Below, one piece after another: positions 1 to 9,548 of a DNA stretch of 64,000 bases. Position 1 is the stretch's first letter. Every line of letters starts with the position of its first letter. The notes below the pieces were generated by a model that saw nothing but the letters and a program-made list of their open reading frames with translations, was not told the origin of the DNA and searched no databases. This DNA comes from an uncultured Alphaproteobacteria bacterium (GTDB taxonomy: Bacteria > Pseudomonadota > Alphaproteobacteria > Rs-D84): NCBI GenBank assembly GCA_944392535.1, contig CALXWY010000002.1, positions 1 through 64,000 of the forward strand. The letters run 5' to 3'. The translations under genes and the position numbers were made by a program.

Positions 1-811
1 AAGTCTTCATCCGATTTTATCAAATGACCATAACCAATTGTTGCACCAGCGGGTAATTCTTTATCTGAATTTACAGGTCTTCCTGTTTTATCATCATAGA
101 TAACATGCCGGGCACCGATTTTAACACTGCCTTCAAATCGTTTTAACATATTTATACCATTATCGCTGATTTTCATATTGCTTGCTTCACTTGTTTTATT
201 TTCTTTTTTGTAACCTTTATATACTCTGCTGAAAACAGTTTTATTATTATCATCTAGTTCCTGTTCTTCCACCCAGCAACGACAATTCGGATGAACAGGA
301 AGTTCCGGTATCTCATCAGTATTTTCAAATAGTTCGCCATCATGTGCGGCACAGTCCTCACAAATAAACTCATCGGACTCACTATGCCAAACCCAAATCT
401 TTTTCACTTGCGGATTATCTGGATGCGATTCTTCTGGAATATTTAAAGTATAAACAACAAGCTTTTTATTGTATATATATATCCCGAAGGCATTAAGACA
501 CGAACATCTATCGTTTCTTCTGTTTCTATAAATTCTGAATAATCGACAGACAGTCCTTTTTCCTCTTCTGTCTCTTCCTCTGCTTCTTGAATCGCATTTT
601 CTATATCTTCTTTTAATTTCTTTTGCGCTTCCAAAAACTATTCATATGTCATATCATACGGCGGCTCGGTCATTTTACCCGTACTGTCAAATTCGGCCTG
701 ACCGGGATATAACAAGTTCATATATTTTGTAGCGCGCACATATGTATCACTGTTCTTATCTGCATATTCATTGCTATTTATTAATTCGCGTAAAAAATTT
801 GGTATTTTCAT
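1..811 (-). pseudogene. Broken phage gene: head-morphogenesis C-terminal motif followed by GH24-type lysozyme
   Basis: Reading from ATG 811 (AAGGAAG ribosome site upstream) gives a phage-like protein that runs off the window at position 1. An in-frame TAG lies at 638-640, and an extra AT unit in the TATATATATA run near 470-480 shifts the frame. Past the shift the protein has C-x2-C-x2-HDG and HPNCRC, the C-terminal cysteine motif of Mu gpF/SPP1 gp7-type minor head proteins. After it comes FEG, YDDKTG and TIGYGHL, which carry the Glu, Asp and Thr positions of T4-type (GH24) lysozymes. A head protein joined to a lysozyme is unusual. Two lesions make it a decayed prophage gene. The lysozyme end lies outside the window. 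Confidence 0.75.
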
Positions 812-838
812 TTATCTTCCTTTTATTGCAATAAAAAA

Positions 839-854
839 TCCCGCAATCGCGGGA
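839..854 (-). terminator. Intrinsic terminator upstream of the phage pseudogene
   Basis: TCCCGC and GCGGGA form a 6-bp stem with a 4-nt loop. On the minus strand it is followed by six T residues, so it would end transcription arriving from the right just before the 811 start codon. Confidence 0.6.
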
Positions 855-1016
855 TAAAAAATACGACACCTGCCGTCCTATATTTCACAGGTAATTATAC
901 CATAAATACGCATAAAAATCAATATAAACTGGCATCGCAGTTTTTCGCAAAGTATGCAAGCATGCGGAAAATGGGACATTTAAGGAACGATAAGATATAC
1001 ACTGGTAATAGAAGAT

Positions 1017-1090
1017 TAAAAAAGTCCCAGAAAGCGGGGCAAAAATAAACCCCACAAGAAATTAGTGGGGATTTATTTATTCCTGGCGGT
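1017..1090. repeat. Left copy of a diverged 74-bp island-boundary repeat
   Basis: The first 17 bases (1017-1033) and last 13 bases (1078-1090, TATTCCTGGCGGT) are identical to 22057-22073 and 22118-22130. The spacing between the two identical parts is the same in both copies (61 nt start to start), while the middles differ. The middle here holds a CCCCAC/GTGGGG hairpin (1050-1070) followed by a T-rich stretch, which may act as a terminator. The pair brackets the AT-rich defence region and may mark its old attachment ends. Confidence 0.55.
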
Positions 1091-1449
1091 GCAAGAAACA
1101 TTTTACCTTTGGCTTATGAAAAACCTGCGCCCGACACACGAACAAAATGGTCAAAAACAGGAAAAAACAGGGAATTTTTGCAAAAAAAAATGGCATTTTG
1201 GGGCAATTTTTACACAACCTACGATAGAACACGTCCGCAGATTTTCGGGATTTTCACCCTGCTCTGCGCAAAAATTCCCTACAAAAATAACAGGGATTTT
1301 TTGAAACATAACAGGGAATTATCAGCGAACAACAGGGGACTTTATTTCAGCCCCCACCCCACCCGAAATAAACCAAGGCGTGCCAACATTACCAAACTTT
1401 GACATTGCGGTATGTCTGTGATAGTTTATATATAACTAAGGAACTAGCT
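1091..1449. other. Intergenic stretch with three 21-bp-spaced ACAGGG repeats
   Basis: No convincing gene is present. ACAGGGATT, ACAGGGAAT and ACAGGGGAC begin at 1290, 1311 and 1332, exactly 21 bp apart. A fourth ACAGGGAAT lies at 1167. Direct repeats spaced by two helical turns resemble replication iterons or a multi-site protein-binding array. The same period gives a weak seven-residue repeat if translated, but there is no ribosome site or domain to support a protein. Confidence 0.35.
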
Positions 1450-1719
1450 ATGGCTGAAATTAAAAAAATATTTAACGAATATGGTCTGGACTTTGATAAC
1501 AACAAATATGGTCTTGGCCAAAGCAGCGAAATAGAATATACCGACGGCACTGAAAGCAGGACTAACAAAAGAGTTAAAATAAATCACATCCAAGCCCGCT
1601 ATTTTCGTATTTGGATTGGTAAAAAAGTCCTGATAATAGATTCTGACAAGCCCCACTTTTCAATTCGCGACAAAAAGCGTTGGAACTTCAAAGTAGTATA
1701 CGGCAGAAGCGGCAGATAA
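1450..1719 (+). CDS. Small hypothetical protein (89 aa)
   Basis: I do not recognise this protein. The start at 1450 (MAEIKKIF) is chosen because AAGGA sits 8 nt upstream; an upstream extension to 1399 lacks such a site. The product is basic and mixed alpha/beta in look, with many Lys, Arg and Tyr and no membrane segment. Its 3' end overlaps the convergent gene at 1599-1898, so one of the two may be shorter or unreal. AT-rich codon use fits the surrounding accessory region. Confidence 0.45.
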   Translation: MAEIKKIFNEYGLDFDNNKYGLGQSSEIEYTDGTESRTNKRVKINHIQARYFRIWIGKKVLIIDSDKPHFSIRDKKRWNFKVVYGRSGR

Positions 1720-1898
1720 AACTTTTTCGGTCTGTATTCTAAAAAATATGCAATTTTATAAAGTTTTTGGAATACAACCATAAAAACTTCTTGAAAAATG
1801 ATTTTGGGATCACAACTACTTTCATCTTTTAACAGAATATCCTTTAGTAAACAAAGTTTTTCTTTTATTGCTTTTTCAAAAAATTCTGCGTCTGACAT
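1599..1898 (-). CDS. Small hypothetical protein (99 aa)
   Basis: The start at 1898 (MSDAEFFEKAIKEKL) follows AAAGG. The first 60 residues look like a compact helical protein rich in Lys, Glu and aromatic residues. The last 40 are antisense to the end of the 1450-1719 gene. No domain is recognised. The good start site and helical N-terminus support it; the convergent overlap of 121 nt argues for caution. Confidence 0.35.
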   Translation of the reverse strand: MSDAEFFEKAIKEKLCLLKDILLKDESSCDPKIIFQEVFMVVFQKLYKIAYFLEYRPKKFYLPLLPYTTLKFQRFLSRIEKWGLSESIIRTFLPIQIRK

Positions 1899-2055
1899 AA
1901 GCAAACCTTTTGAGCGCTTACACGGGCATTATGACACAATATAACAGCAAAAGCAATCTTATCCCAGCCTGAGTAGCAACAAACAGGAAACATCATATCA
2001 AAAAGATGTCCAGCTGAGAATATAAATAAACAAATTGCCATAGCAGTGCTATAGA

Positions 2056-2472
2056 TTACAATGATTTTAAGAATTTGTCGAATTCTTCCTTGTTTTTATA
2101 TCCCAAATGATAAAAAGAAGATGGCATGATAGCTAATGATTTTATTTTTCCATCTTGGTTTGTCTTTACATCAAAACATCCAAATCCTCCTTCTGGAGTT
2201 TTAGAGCCAACCAATAAAAATGGTTTACCGGTTCCTTGTTCATACATCATAAAAAAGCGATTTATTGTATTTAGTCTTTTCATTGTCGCCAGTTTAGCAA
2301 CAATGTAATCGGCGTATTTTTCCTTACTCAGATCAGGTGTTGCAACCCAAAATGAGGAATATTTAAAATCATCTGCCAAAAACGGCAAAATATATTTTGC
2401 ATCATATTCTGTGTATGCTTTTGCCAAGTTTTCTAAAAACAGCTCTTCATTTTCAAACGATTGTCCTGACAT
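2056..2472 (-). CDS. SnoaL/NTF2-like fold protein, possible
   Basis: This 138-residue protein starts at 2472 with GAGG upstream. The N-terminal part (EELFLENLAKAYTEYDAKYI, then PFLADDFKYSS) has the helix-then-cone layout of NTF2-like/SnoaL domains, in which an open cavity binds small ligands or a partner protein. The rest alternates short strands with Gly and Phe, as this fold does. The substrate cannot be told. It stands alone between the small ORFs and hsdM, on the opposite strand. Confidence 0.5.
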   Translation of the reverse strand: MSGQSFENEELFLENLAKAYTEYDAKYILPFLADDFKYSSFWVATPDLSKEKYADYIVAKLATMKRLNTINRFFMMYEQGTGKPFLLVGSKTPEGGFGCFDVKTNQDGKIKSLAIMPSSFYHLGYKNKEEFDKFLKSL

Positions 2473-2650
2473 ATTTTACCTCGTATGTTTCTATTTATTG
2501 GATTTCTTTACATCTTAGTCCAGCAATCGTTGCTCTGCAATAATAAAACCAAATGTTCAAAAGATTATTGCACTGTGGCTTACGCCCTTGCTTTTAAGTG
2601 ATTTTATTGCTAATCTTGTCAAAAGATTATTTATTATGTGGGGGCTAGTC

Positions 2651-4159
2651 ATGGCAAAAGCAAACAACACTAATATTGGGTTTGAAAAACAGATATGGAA
2701 CGCGGCTTGTGTTTTATGGGGGCATATCCCAGCTGCAGACTATCGCAAAGTTATTATAGGTTTGATTTTTTTACGTTATATATCATGCGCTTTTGACAAA
2801 AGATATAAAGAACTGCTTGCCCAAGGCGAAGGTTTTGAAAACGATAAAGACGCATATACCGAAGTAAATGTCTTTTATGTTCCAGAAGAAGCCCGTTGGG
2901 ACAAAATCGCTGCCCAGGCCCACACCCCAGAAATCGGAATTGTTTTAGATAATGCAATGCGTGCAATAGAAGCACAAAACAAGTCATTAAAAAATGTATT
3001 ACCCAAAATTTATTCTGACCAAGCATTGAACAAACGTGTTTTAGGCGAAGTTGTTGACCTGTTCACGAACGAAATTCATATGGACGACGTACAAGAAGAC
3101 AAAGACTTGTTGGGTCGCACTTATGAATATTGTATTGCAAAATTTGCCGAATACGAAGGCACCAAAGGCGGTGAATTTTATACCCCATCAAGTATAGTAA
3201 AAACATTAGTTTCAATTTTGAAGCCATACGCTGGTTGTCGTGTATATGACCCGTGTTGTGGTTCGGGGGGAATGTTCGTTCAGTCTGTTAAATTCTTGTC
3301 AGAACACAGCCAAAATCGTGATAACATCAGTGTATTTGGTCAAGAATCAAATTCCGACACATGGAAGATGGCAAAAATCAATATGGCAATTCGTGGAATA
3401 AATGCCAACTTGGGCGAACATCACGAAGATACATTTATGAACGATCTGCACAAGTCATTGCGTGCAGACATAATAATGGCAAACCCACCATTTAACTTGT
3501 CAAATTGGGGCCAAGAAAAATTACAAGACGATGTCAGATGGCAATACGGAATTCCACCGGCAGGAAATGCCAACTATGCATGGATTCAACATATGATACA
3601 CCACTTGGCACCCAATGGAAAAATTGGCCTGGTTTTAGCAAATGGTGCATTGTCCAGCCAAACTGGTGGCGAAGGCGATATCAGGCAAAGAATTATAGAA
3701 GCAGACTTAGTAGAAGGCATTATCGCAATGCCGACACAGTTATTTTATAGCGTGACAATACCTGTCACTTTGTGGTTTATTTCCAAAAACAAACCACAAA
3801 AAGGGAAAACTTTGTTCATAGATGCGCGCAAAATGGGTCATATGGTTGACAGAAAGCACCGTGACTTTTCGGACGAAGACATTAAAAAGTTATCAGATAC
3901 ATTTGAAGCATTTCAAAATGGCACATTGACAGCTGAAAAAGGCTTTTGTGCAGTTGCAACAACCGCAGATATAGCAAAACAAGATTACATATTAACCCCT
4001 GGCAGATATGTTGGCATTGCCGACCAAGAAGAAGACAGCGAACCATTTGAAGAAAAAATGTCGCGTCTGACCAAAGAACTGGGCGAAATGTTTACAAAAT
4101 CGGATGAATTACAAGAAGAAATAAAAAAGAACCTGGCAGCAATCGGGTGGAGGATTTGA
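2651..4159 (+). CDS. hsdM: Type I restriction-modification DNA methyltransferase subunit HsdM
   Basis: This 502-residue N6-adenine methyltransferase subunit of a type I restriction enzyme uses S-adenosylmethionine and acts with HsdS. The N-terminal helical HsdM domain (FEKQIWNAACVLWG, residues about 10-150) is followed by GGEFYTP near 175, the SAM motif DPCCGSGG near 200, and the catalytic NPPF near 277. Start 2651 is chosen from the GGGGG 6 nt upstream and the fit to family N-termini; 21 further in-frame codons upstream look non-coding. The stop lies 2 nt before the next start, so the genes are an operon. Confidence 0.95.
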   Translation: MAKANNTNIGFEKQIWNAACVLWGHIPAADYRKVIIGLIFLRYISCAFDKRYKELLAQGEGFENDKDAYTEVNVFYVPEEARWDKIAAQAHTPEIGIVLDNAMRAIEAQNKSLKNVLPKIYSDQALNKRVLGEVVDLFTNEIHMDDVQEDKDLLGRTYEYCIAKFAEYEGTKGGEFYTPSSIVKTLVSILKPYAGCRVYDPCCGSGGMFVQSVKFLSEHSQNRDNISVFGQESNSDTWKMAKINMAIRGINANLGEHHEDTFMNDLHKSLRADIIMANPPFNLSNWGQEKLQDDVRWQYGIPPAGNANYAWIQHMIHHLAPNGKIGLVLANGALSSQTGGEGDIRQRIIEADLVEGIIAMPTQLFYSVTIPVTLWFISKNKPQKGKTLFIDARKMGHMVDRKHRDFSDEDIKKLSDTFEAFQNGTLTAEKGFCAVATTADIAKQDYILTPGRYVGIADQEEDSEPFEEKMSRLTKELGEMFTKSDELQEEIKKNLAAIGWRI

Positions 4160-4161
4160 CG

Positions 4162-5643
4162 ATGACAAAATCACGAAAACTAAGTGTAAGACTATTGAAA
4201 GAAAATTTAAGTTTTCAAGATTCCTATAAAGACGATTTTAATAATTTACAACCCATTTCCCAAGACCAAACTTTTAGGGTTTATTTGATTTCAGGAACCA
4301 AGAACGCACCTTGGTGGAAAGACTATTTGGGCATTCAAAACGAACTATTAAACACCACCAACTCTGCAATCTTAACCGTTAACACAAGTGGCAGAATATT
4401 TGTATACACCTTTGGATTTGCCCATAATAAATTACGTTCCGAATGCTTTGAAGAAAATTTCGGTTTCCTTGTAACTCTGAATTCTTTGGACGGGCAGAAA
4501 TTAAAATCCATAGATGCTTATAGCCCGGCTAGTAACACAAAACAAAAAAGGGTAGTTTCTTCAATTTTATCAAATATTTATGAATATGACTTCAATGACA
4601 ACGAAGACTTAATCCAAAGAATATCTGGGGTAATAAAGGAAGAATTTAAAGAACTTTTTACAAATCCAACTGGCACAGATAGTCTTTCTATTAATTCAAA
4701 ATCAACCAAAGAAGACTTAAAGAACATTTCTGATAAATTATTAGAACGTTTTTCGTCAAAAGATTATTTAAATGATCCAAATCTAAAAAATATAAATAAA
4801 ATAAGTAAAGCAACACAAACAAACGTCACGCAAGTAAATTCGATTTTGCTCGATAAATTAAATCATCGAGATTATTCCGATATTTATATGGCAGATTTGG
4901 AAATTTTGGATCCATCTGATTTTTATGCTTACAAATTCGGAGATAATATTTTTTATGATTTATGTATTGAAAATTTAAATTTAGATCAAGACCTATCCAT
5001 AGAAAAATTAAATTCAATGCGAATTTCTGTTCTTAGAGATATGGACGACCATAATCCGATACAATGGAATTTATATAAATGCTTAGTATTTGATCATGAA
5101 AATTTCTTCCTATCAAAAGGCACTGTTTATGAAATAGAACGAGATTTTTTAACCGTTGTGAACAACTTTTTGGTCGACTTTAAAGCCAACAACTACTTGC
5201 CCAATGCAAATGAAGAAGAAAAAGAAGGTGAATATAACCAAAGGGTGACAAATAATGATACGTTGTTTTTGTTTGACAAGAACTGTCCAAGAATAGAAAG
5301 CCGAGGTTCAGTAGAAATATGCGATATATACGACAAACCAAACAACAGATTTATACATATAAAAAGGGCTGAAAGTTCTGCATCTCTAAGTCATTTGTGG
5401 TCACAAGGTGTTGTTTCTGAGCAAGTTGCAAATATACAACACCCAAAATATAAAAAGAAATTTCATGAAGTAACAGGTATAGATTTACCAGAAACAAGAC
5501 ACATTTGGTATGGCATAATAAAGAAATCTAAAACACTTCCTATATTTTCAAAAATATCACTATACAACCATATAAATATTTTAAAAAGTATGGGCAAAAA
5601 AGATGATGAAATAAAGTATTTCTTTATAGGTATCAACCATTAA
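4162..5643 (+). CDS. DUF6119/TIGR04141 family protein in the hsd operon
   Basis: This 493-residue protein has the features of the sporadically distributed TIGR04141 (DUF6119) family: an N-terminal KLSVRLLKE strand, WWKDYLG, an AILTV..GRIFVYTFG block, FGFLVTLNSLD, and a C-terminal block around RAESSASLSHLWSQGVVS and WYGIIKK. The family's biochemical role is not established to my knowledge; members tend to sit in defence or mobile loci. Start 4162 has GGAGG 8 nt upstream and lies 2 nt after hsdM. Its place between hsdM and hsdS suggests a role tied to the restriction enzyme, perhaps regulatory or an added effector. Confidence 0.75.
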   Translation: MTKSRKLSVRLLKENLSFQDSYKDDFNNLQPISQDQTFRVYLISGTKNAPWWKDYLGIQNELLNTTNSAILTVNTSGRIFVYTFGFAHNKLRSECFEENFGFLVTLNSLDGQKLKSIDAYSPASNTKQKRVVSSILSNIYEYDFNDNEDLIQRISGVIKEEFKELFTNPTGTDSLSINSKSTKEDLKNISDKLLERFSSKDYLNDPNLKNINKISKATQTNVTQVNSILLDKLNHRDYSDIYMADLEILDPSDFYAYKFGDNIFYDLCIENLNLDQDLSIEKLNSMRISVLRDMDDHNPIQWNLYKCLVFDHENFFLSKGTVYEIERDFLTVVNNFLVDFKANNYLPNANEEEKEGEYNQRVTNNDTLFLFDKNCPRIESRGSVEICDIYDKPNNRFIHIKRAESSASLSHLWSQGVVSEQVANIQHPKYKKKFHEVTGIDLPETRHIWYGIIKKSKTLPIFSKISLYNHINILKSMGKKDDEIKYFFIGINH

Positions 5644-5670
5644 ACTTCATAAACTATCAGAGTAACAAAT

Positions 5671-6867
5671 ATGACAACTTGGAAAGAAATCAAATTGGGT
5701 GAAATAGCAGATGTTATCGGCGGGGGCACACCGAGCACTAAAAATTCCAGTTTCTGGGGTGGTGAGATACCGTGGCTTACCCCCAAAGACTTATCAGGCT
5801 ATAACAAGCGATATATATCAGAAGGAGAACGAAATATAACATTAGAAGGTTTGAATAGTAGTAGCTCACGGTTATTACCAAAAAATACTATATTATTAAC
5901 CAGTAGAGCACCTATCGGTTATCTTGCAATTTCGAGCACTTCATTATGCACGAACCAAGGTTTTAAGAGCATCGTTCTAAAACAAGGTTTTGATCCTTTA
6001 TTCTTTTTCTATTTATTAAAAAATAACATTGAATATATTATCAGTATGTCTTCTGGCTCAACATTTGCGGAAATTTCTGGTTCCCAAGTAAAGAATTTAA
6101 CATTTCGCATTCCGGAAGATATTGACGTTCAGAAGAAGATTGCGGGGGTGTTGTCCGCACTGGATGACAAGATTGAATTAAACAATCAGATAAATTCTAA
6201 CCTGGAACAACAAGCCCAAGCTTTGTTTAAATCTTGGTTTATAGACTTTGAACCATTTGGCGGTAAAATGCCCAACGATTGGGAACCTGCAAATGTAGAA
6301 AAAGCAATAGCGTTGCACGACTCTCAAAGAATTCCTTTATCTAGTAATCAAAGAATGAACATGGAAAAAAGGTACCCATATTATGGTGCAACATCTATTA
6401 TGGATTTCGTAGACAATTATATATTTGATGGAAAGTTTTTACTCTTGGCAGAAGATGGGACTGTTATAGATAAAAATGACCGTCCTGTTCTGCAGTATGT
6501 CTATGGAAAATTTTGGGCGAATAATCACGCACATGTTATATCTGGAAAAAATGGATTTAGCGTAGAATTTTTATACCTGTTCTTCAAACAAACCAATATA
6601 AAAGGCTTTGTCACGGGTGCGGTACAGCCTAAAATAAATCAAGCAAACTTAAAGTCTATTCCTATAAATATACCCACCAAAAATATTTTATCCGAATTTG
6701 ATGTAATCATTCAGCCATTATTTAATCTATTTATAAAGAACAATAACGAAAACCAAAGACTTTCGGAAATACGGGATTCTTTGTTACCAAAGTTAATGTC
6801 GGGTGAAATTGACGTGTCAAAGGTAGATATAGAACAAATTATTAATAACAAGGATTCCAGTTTATGA
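5671..6867 (+). CDS. hsdS: Type I restriction enzyme specificity subunit HsdS
   Basis: This 398-residue subunit reads the two halves of the bipartite target site and bridges two HsdM copies. Target recognition domain 1 (WKEIKLGEIADVIGGGTPS to FRIPE, residues 3-150) is followed by the conserved spacer helix DVQKKIAGVLSALDDKIELNNQINSNLEQQAQALF. A second recognition domain follows, then a second helix ending in RDSLLPKLMSGEIDV. Both domains are complete, so it should be functional. The target cannot be predicted by eye. Its stop overlaps the next gene by 4 nt (ATGA). Confidence 0.93.
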   Translation: MTTWKEIKLGEIADVIGGGTPSTKNSSFWGGEIPWLTPKDLSGYNKRYISEGERNITLEGLNSSSSRLLPKNTILLTSRAPIGYLAISSTSLCTNQGFKSIVLKQGFDPLFFFYLLKNNIEYIISMSSGSTFAEISGSQVKNLTFRIPEDIDVQKKIAGVLSALDDKIELNNQINSNLEQQAQALFKSWFIDFEPFGGKMPNDWEPANVEKAIALHDSQRIPLSSNQRMNMEKRYPYYGATSIMDFVDNYIFDGKFLLLAEDGTVIDKNDRPVLQYVYGKFWANNHAHVISGKNGFSVEFLYLFFKQTNIKGFVTGAVQPKINQANLKSIPINIPTKNILSEFDVIIQPLFNLFIKNNNENQRLSEIRDSLLPKLMSGEIDVSKVDIEQIINNKDSSL

Positions 6868-7676
6868 ATTTTTCTCAAAGTGAATATTATGAATTACTTA
6901 ATAGACTAGATAGTATGTCACAAACCAGCACTTGGGAAATTGCTGGCGTTGTTGCTACATTTTTAGCTGTCCTAGTTGCTTTATTTTTTCCGCTACGCGA
7001 TTATATAAGACGCTTTCCAAAATTTTCTATTAAAGCAAGGATTCCAGAAATCAGAGAACCAAATTTAGACGAAATTCGAAATCCACATGTGGTGTTTTTT
7101 ATTAAAAATCTTTCCTCTGAAACACTGTATATAAAAAGCGCTTATTTAACTTTTGGATTAAAAAGTTACCATAAATTCAGAATACAGCTGCATTTGGGGC
7201 TGCCACAACCAATAAAAATACTGCCGTATTCAGAAGAACCTGTTACCTTCCTTATTTATCATAAAGATGCAGAAAATGGTCGCAACCCCATAAAAAAATT
7301 TTTATCCACATACAAACAAATAGCAGAACAATATTTACAGGATTTTATGGGTTTTGAGGATATTGTTGACAGTTCGTATCTAATTCAAACTAATTTAGGT
7401 TATCATCATAAAAAAATCCCCAAATATGCCCAGGGAGAGTTATTGGACGAACTTTGTTATATGGTTTGGACTTTGGATAAAGACAGGCAAAAAATTATAC
7501 ATAAATATTTAAAAGGACGAAAAATAAGCACATCTGAGAATTTTAACAATTATTTGGATGAAATGAAAAGACTTGAAGAAATAAGACGTAAAGAATATGA
7601 AGATATGTGTATTAAGAAAACATATGAAGAAAAATTAGCAAGGGAAAATTGGCATGGCAAGAAAATCCATTTTTGA
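6864..7676 (+). CDS. Membrane-anchored protein of unknown function in the hsd operon
   Basis: This 270-residue protein is not recognised. One transmembrane helix (about residues 24-47, WEIAGVVATFLAVLVALFFPL) precedes a soluble domain with beta-rich content (VVFFIKNLSSETLYIKSAYLTFG). The C-terminal 50 residues are charged and probably coiled coil. It overlaps hsdS by 4 nt and the next gene by 23 nt, so it is translationally coupled within the restriction operon. A membrane anchor is not a normal part of type I enzymes and suggests an accessory defence function. Confidence 0.7.
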   Translation: MNFSQSEYYELLNRLDSMSQTSTWEIAGVVATFLAVLVALFFPLRDYIRRFPKFSIKARIPEIREPNLDEIRNPHVVFFIKNLSSETLYIKSAYLTFGLKSYHKFRIQLHLGLPQPIKILPYSEEPVTFLIYHKDAENGRNPIKKFLSTYKQIAEQYLQDFMGFEDIVDSSYLIQTNLGYHHKKIPKYAQGELLDELCYMVWTLDKDRQKIIHKYLKGRKISTSENFNNYLDEMKRLEEIRRKEYEDMCIKKTYEEKLARENWHGKKIHF

Positions 7677-8469
7677 AATTTTAGAAGAAAAGTATGATTT
7701 TAATAAAGAGTTCAAGAAAATAACAAACCTGTTTAACAGCAACATCATGCATAACATGGGATACGGTTACCCTATAGAAAGTGCCGCAAATGGTGTTTTT
7801 CATGAATGGAAGGCGCGTGGCGGTTGTATAAATTGTGCGGACATGCGACAAGAACTCAATATCAACACAATAACAAAACTCTCCGAAACCACACCAGAAA
7901 ATATTATCCTATGTTTGGAATACTATGTGAATATTTTAAATATTTTTGTAACAAAATGGTTGCCAGCATCAGCAGGTTATGAATTCAACAATAACTTGCC
8001 ATTGCTACAAAATAATATAGATCTGTTACTGGAACATATGAACTTTATGAAACATATTATCAAGGAGGAAGAAAAAATTCTGCTGTTACCCAAAGACCCT
8101 GCTGCAACTGCGGTGGCAGAAATAGCCCCAAAAGATGTTGCCTTTGCAATATTAAAATACAATCACGCTTCTTTAAAAGGACAATTGGAAGAAAAGCGTA
8201 GATTATTACAGTCCATTGCAAATGAATATGAAGAATTGTTCAAAAAACCAATAGAAGGCTTTTCTGATTATTTTAAAACTGCACGTGGTTTATTAAATAA
8301 TTTAAATATTCGTCATAATAACATGGGCAAGGATTTGATTAAAAACATGTCAAATCAAGATTTAGAACGATGCTATGATGAATTATATCAACTAATGTTA
8401 TTTTGTATCTTGATTCGAGATAACAAACAACGGCTTATCGAAGCAAAGGCGTTATTAGGCAAAGCTTGA
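7654..8469 (+). CDS. Hypothetical helical protein in the hsd operon
   Basis: This 271-residue, mostly helical protein has no domain I can name. It has a short GGCINCADMRQEL segment near residue 58 with two Cys, and long amphipathic helices in the C-terminal half (LEEKRRLLQSIANEYEELF). It begins inside the preceding gene (23-nt overlap) and is likely co-translated with it. Together the two form an accessory pair between hsdS and the DUF3800 gene. A regulator or partner of the membrane protein is possible. Confidence 0.65.
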   Translation: MARKSIFEILEEKYDFNKEFKKITNLFNSNIMHNMGYGYPIESAANGVFHEWKARGGCINCADMRQELNINTITKLSETTPENIILCLEYYVNILNIFVTKWLPASAGYEFNNNLPLLQNNIDLLLEHMNFMKHIIKEEEKILLLPKDPAATAVAEIAPKDVAFAILKYNHASLKGQLEEKRRLLQSIANEYEELFKKPIEGFSDYFKTARGLLNNLNIRHNNMGKDLIKNMSNQDLERCYDELYQLMLFCILIRDNKQRLIEAKALLGKA

Positions 8470-8549
8470 TGTATTTATTATACGTAGGTTTATTTTCTTT
8501 GATTTTATTATATTTTTTAATATAATCCTGTCTTAAAGGAGTATTTTAA

Positions 8550-9434
8550 TTGAGTTATTTGTTGTTTATGGATGAAAGCGGACACGACCACAAAAACATG
8601 AACTATGAAGTTCGTGGCGGTGTTTCAATCGCAACCGTAAACGTTTTTAATTTGCTAAAAGACATACAATGCTCTGAAGAAAAAATATTTGGATGTAAAC
8701 TGTCAGAATTTAAGACAGAAATAAAAGGCTCTAAGCTGCTTGGCAAGGAACGGTTTAAGTGGGCAACCCAAGGTCCGACGTTATCAGATGAAGAAAGGCA
8801 AAAAGGCTGCAGACGTTTTCTAACCGCACATCTGGAGCATAGAAGCCCAGCCAAACAAGATTTTACCGCTTTTGGACAGGCATCTCTGAAAATGGCAGAT
8901 GCAATAATTTCTTTATTAGTTAAATATAAAGCAAAAATTTTTGCTTGCTTGATTGAAAAAGGTATAAAAAAACCGGAAGATTTTGAATTTGAAGATTATT
9001 TGCGAAAAGACCATGTTTCTTTGATGGAAATCTTTGCAAGTTTTTTGGAAAAGCAACGGGAAGACGGTCTGTTAATTATGGACCAATGTGAAAAAGAATA
9101 CGATAAAAAATTTAAAAGACAGCTTACAAATTATTTTTCAAAAACTATATCTGGACAAAAACACGCAAATTGGATCGTACCAGAACCTTTGTTTATAGAA
9201 TCTGATATAAATTACTTAATTCAAGTTGCGGATGTATGTATTTATATAATAAATACAGGATACAGAAAATCCCATGGAATGACCGCAGCCGCACGTAAAG
9301 AAATTCAAGATAGATATGAAAATAAAATCCAAAAATTACAATATACTTATAACAAGGTCATAAACGGTAAAAAAGTTCGAATTGAAAGTATAAAACTTCA
9401 TAAAAAACCTTATCAAACAAAAAAGAAGAGGTAA
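8550..9434 (+). CDS. DUF3800 family protein
   Basis: This 294-residue protein starts with TTG at 8550, 7 nt after AAAGGAG. The opening LLFMDESGHD is the DUF3800 signature; the family is thought to have an RNase H-like fold with acidic catalytic residues. Later acidic residues include LLIMDQCEKEYD and the C-terminal LIQVADVCIYI, which match the rest of the family pattern. The role is probably nuclease-like, but this is inference from the fold. DUF3800 proteins recur in defence loci, including some retron and restriction loci. It is separated from the upstream gene by 80 nt and may have its own promoter. Confidence 0.8.
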   Translation: MSYLLFMDESGHDHKNMNYEVRGGVSIATVNVFNLLKDIQCSEEKIFGCKLSEFKTEIKGSKLLGKERFKWATQGPTLSDEERQKGCRRFLTAHLEHRSPAKQDFTAFGQASLKMADAIISLLVKYKAKIFACLIEKGIKKPEDFEFEDYLRKDHVSLMEIFASFLEKQREDGLLIMDQCEKEYDKKFKRQLTNYFSKTISGQKHANWIVPEPLFIESDINYLIQVADVCIYIINTGYRKSHGMTAAARKEIQDRYENKIQKLQYTYNKVINGKKVRIESIKLHKKPYQTKKKR

Positions 9435-9548
9435 TGCAGTCAGAGCCACCATTAGCAACTCCTCAGCCGAACCTCTGATATTATAGTGTCATAAAAAATA
9501 TAGGTTGTCAACTATTTAACAGAAATAAAACATTAAAAGGCAAATTGT

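Noticed and set aside
1078..1090. Start of a 5S rRNA gene suggested by CCTGGCGGT
   Set aside because: The downstream sequence lacks the rest of 5S; the match is explained by the boundary repeat and the tRNA-Ser end.
1109..1402. 97-codon open frame with seven-residue repeat
   Set aside because: The repeat follows from the 21-bp DNA periodicity; there is no ribosome site or domain.
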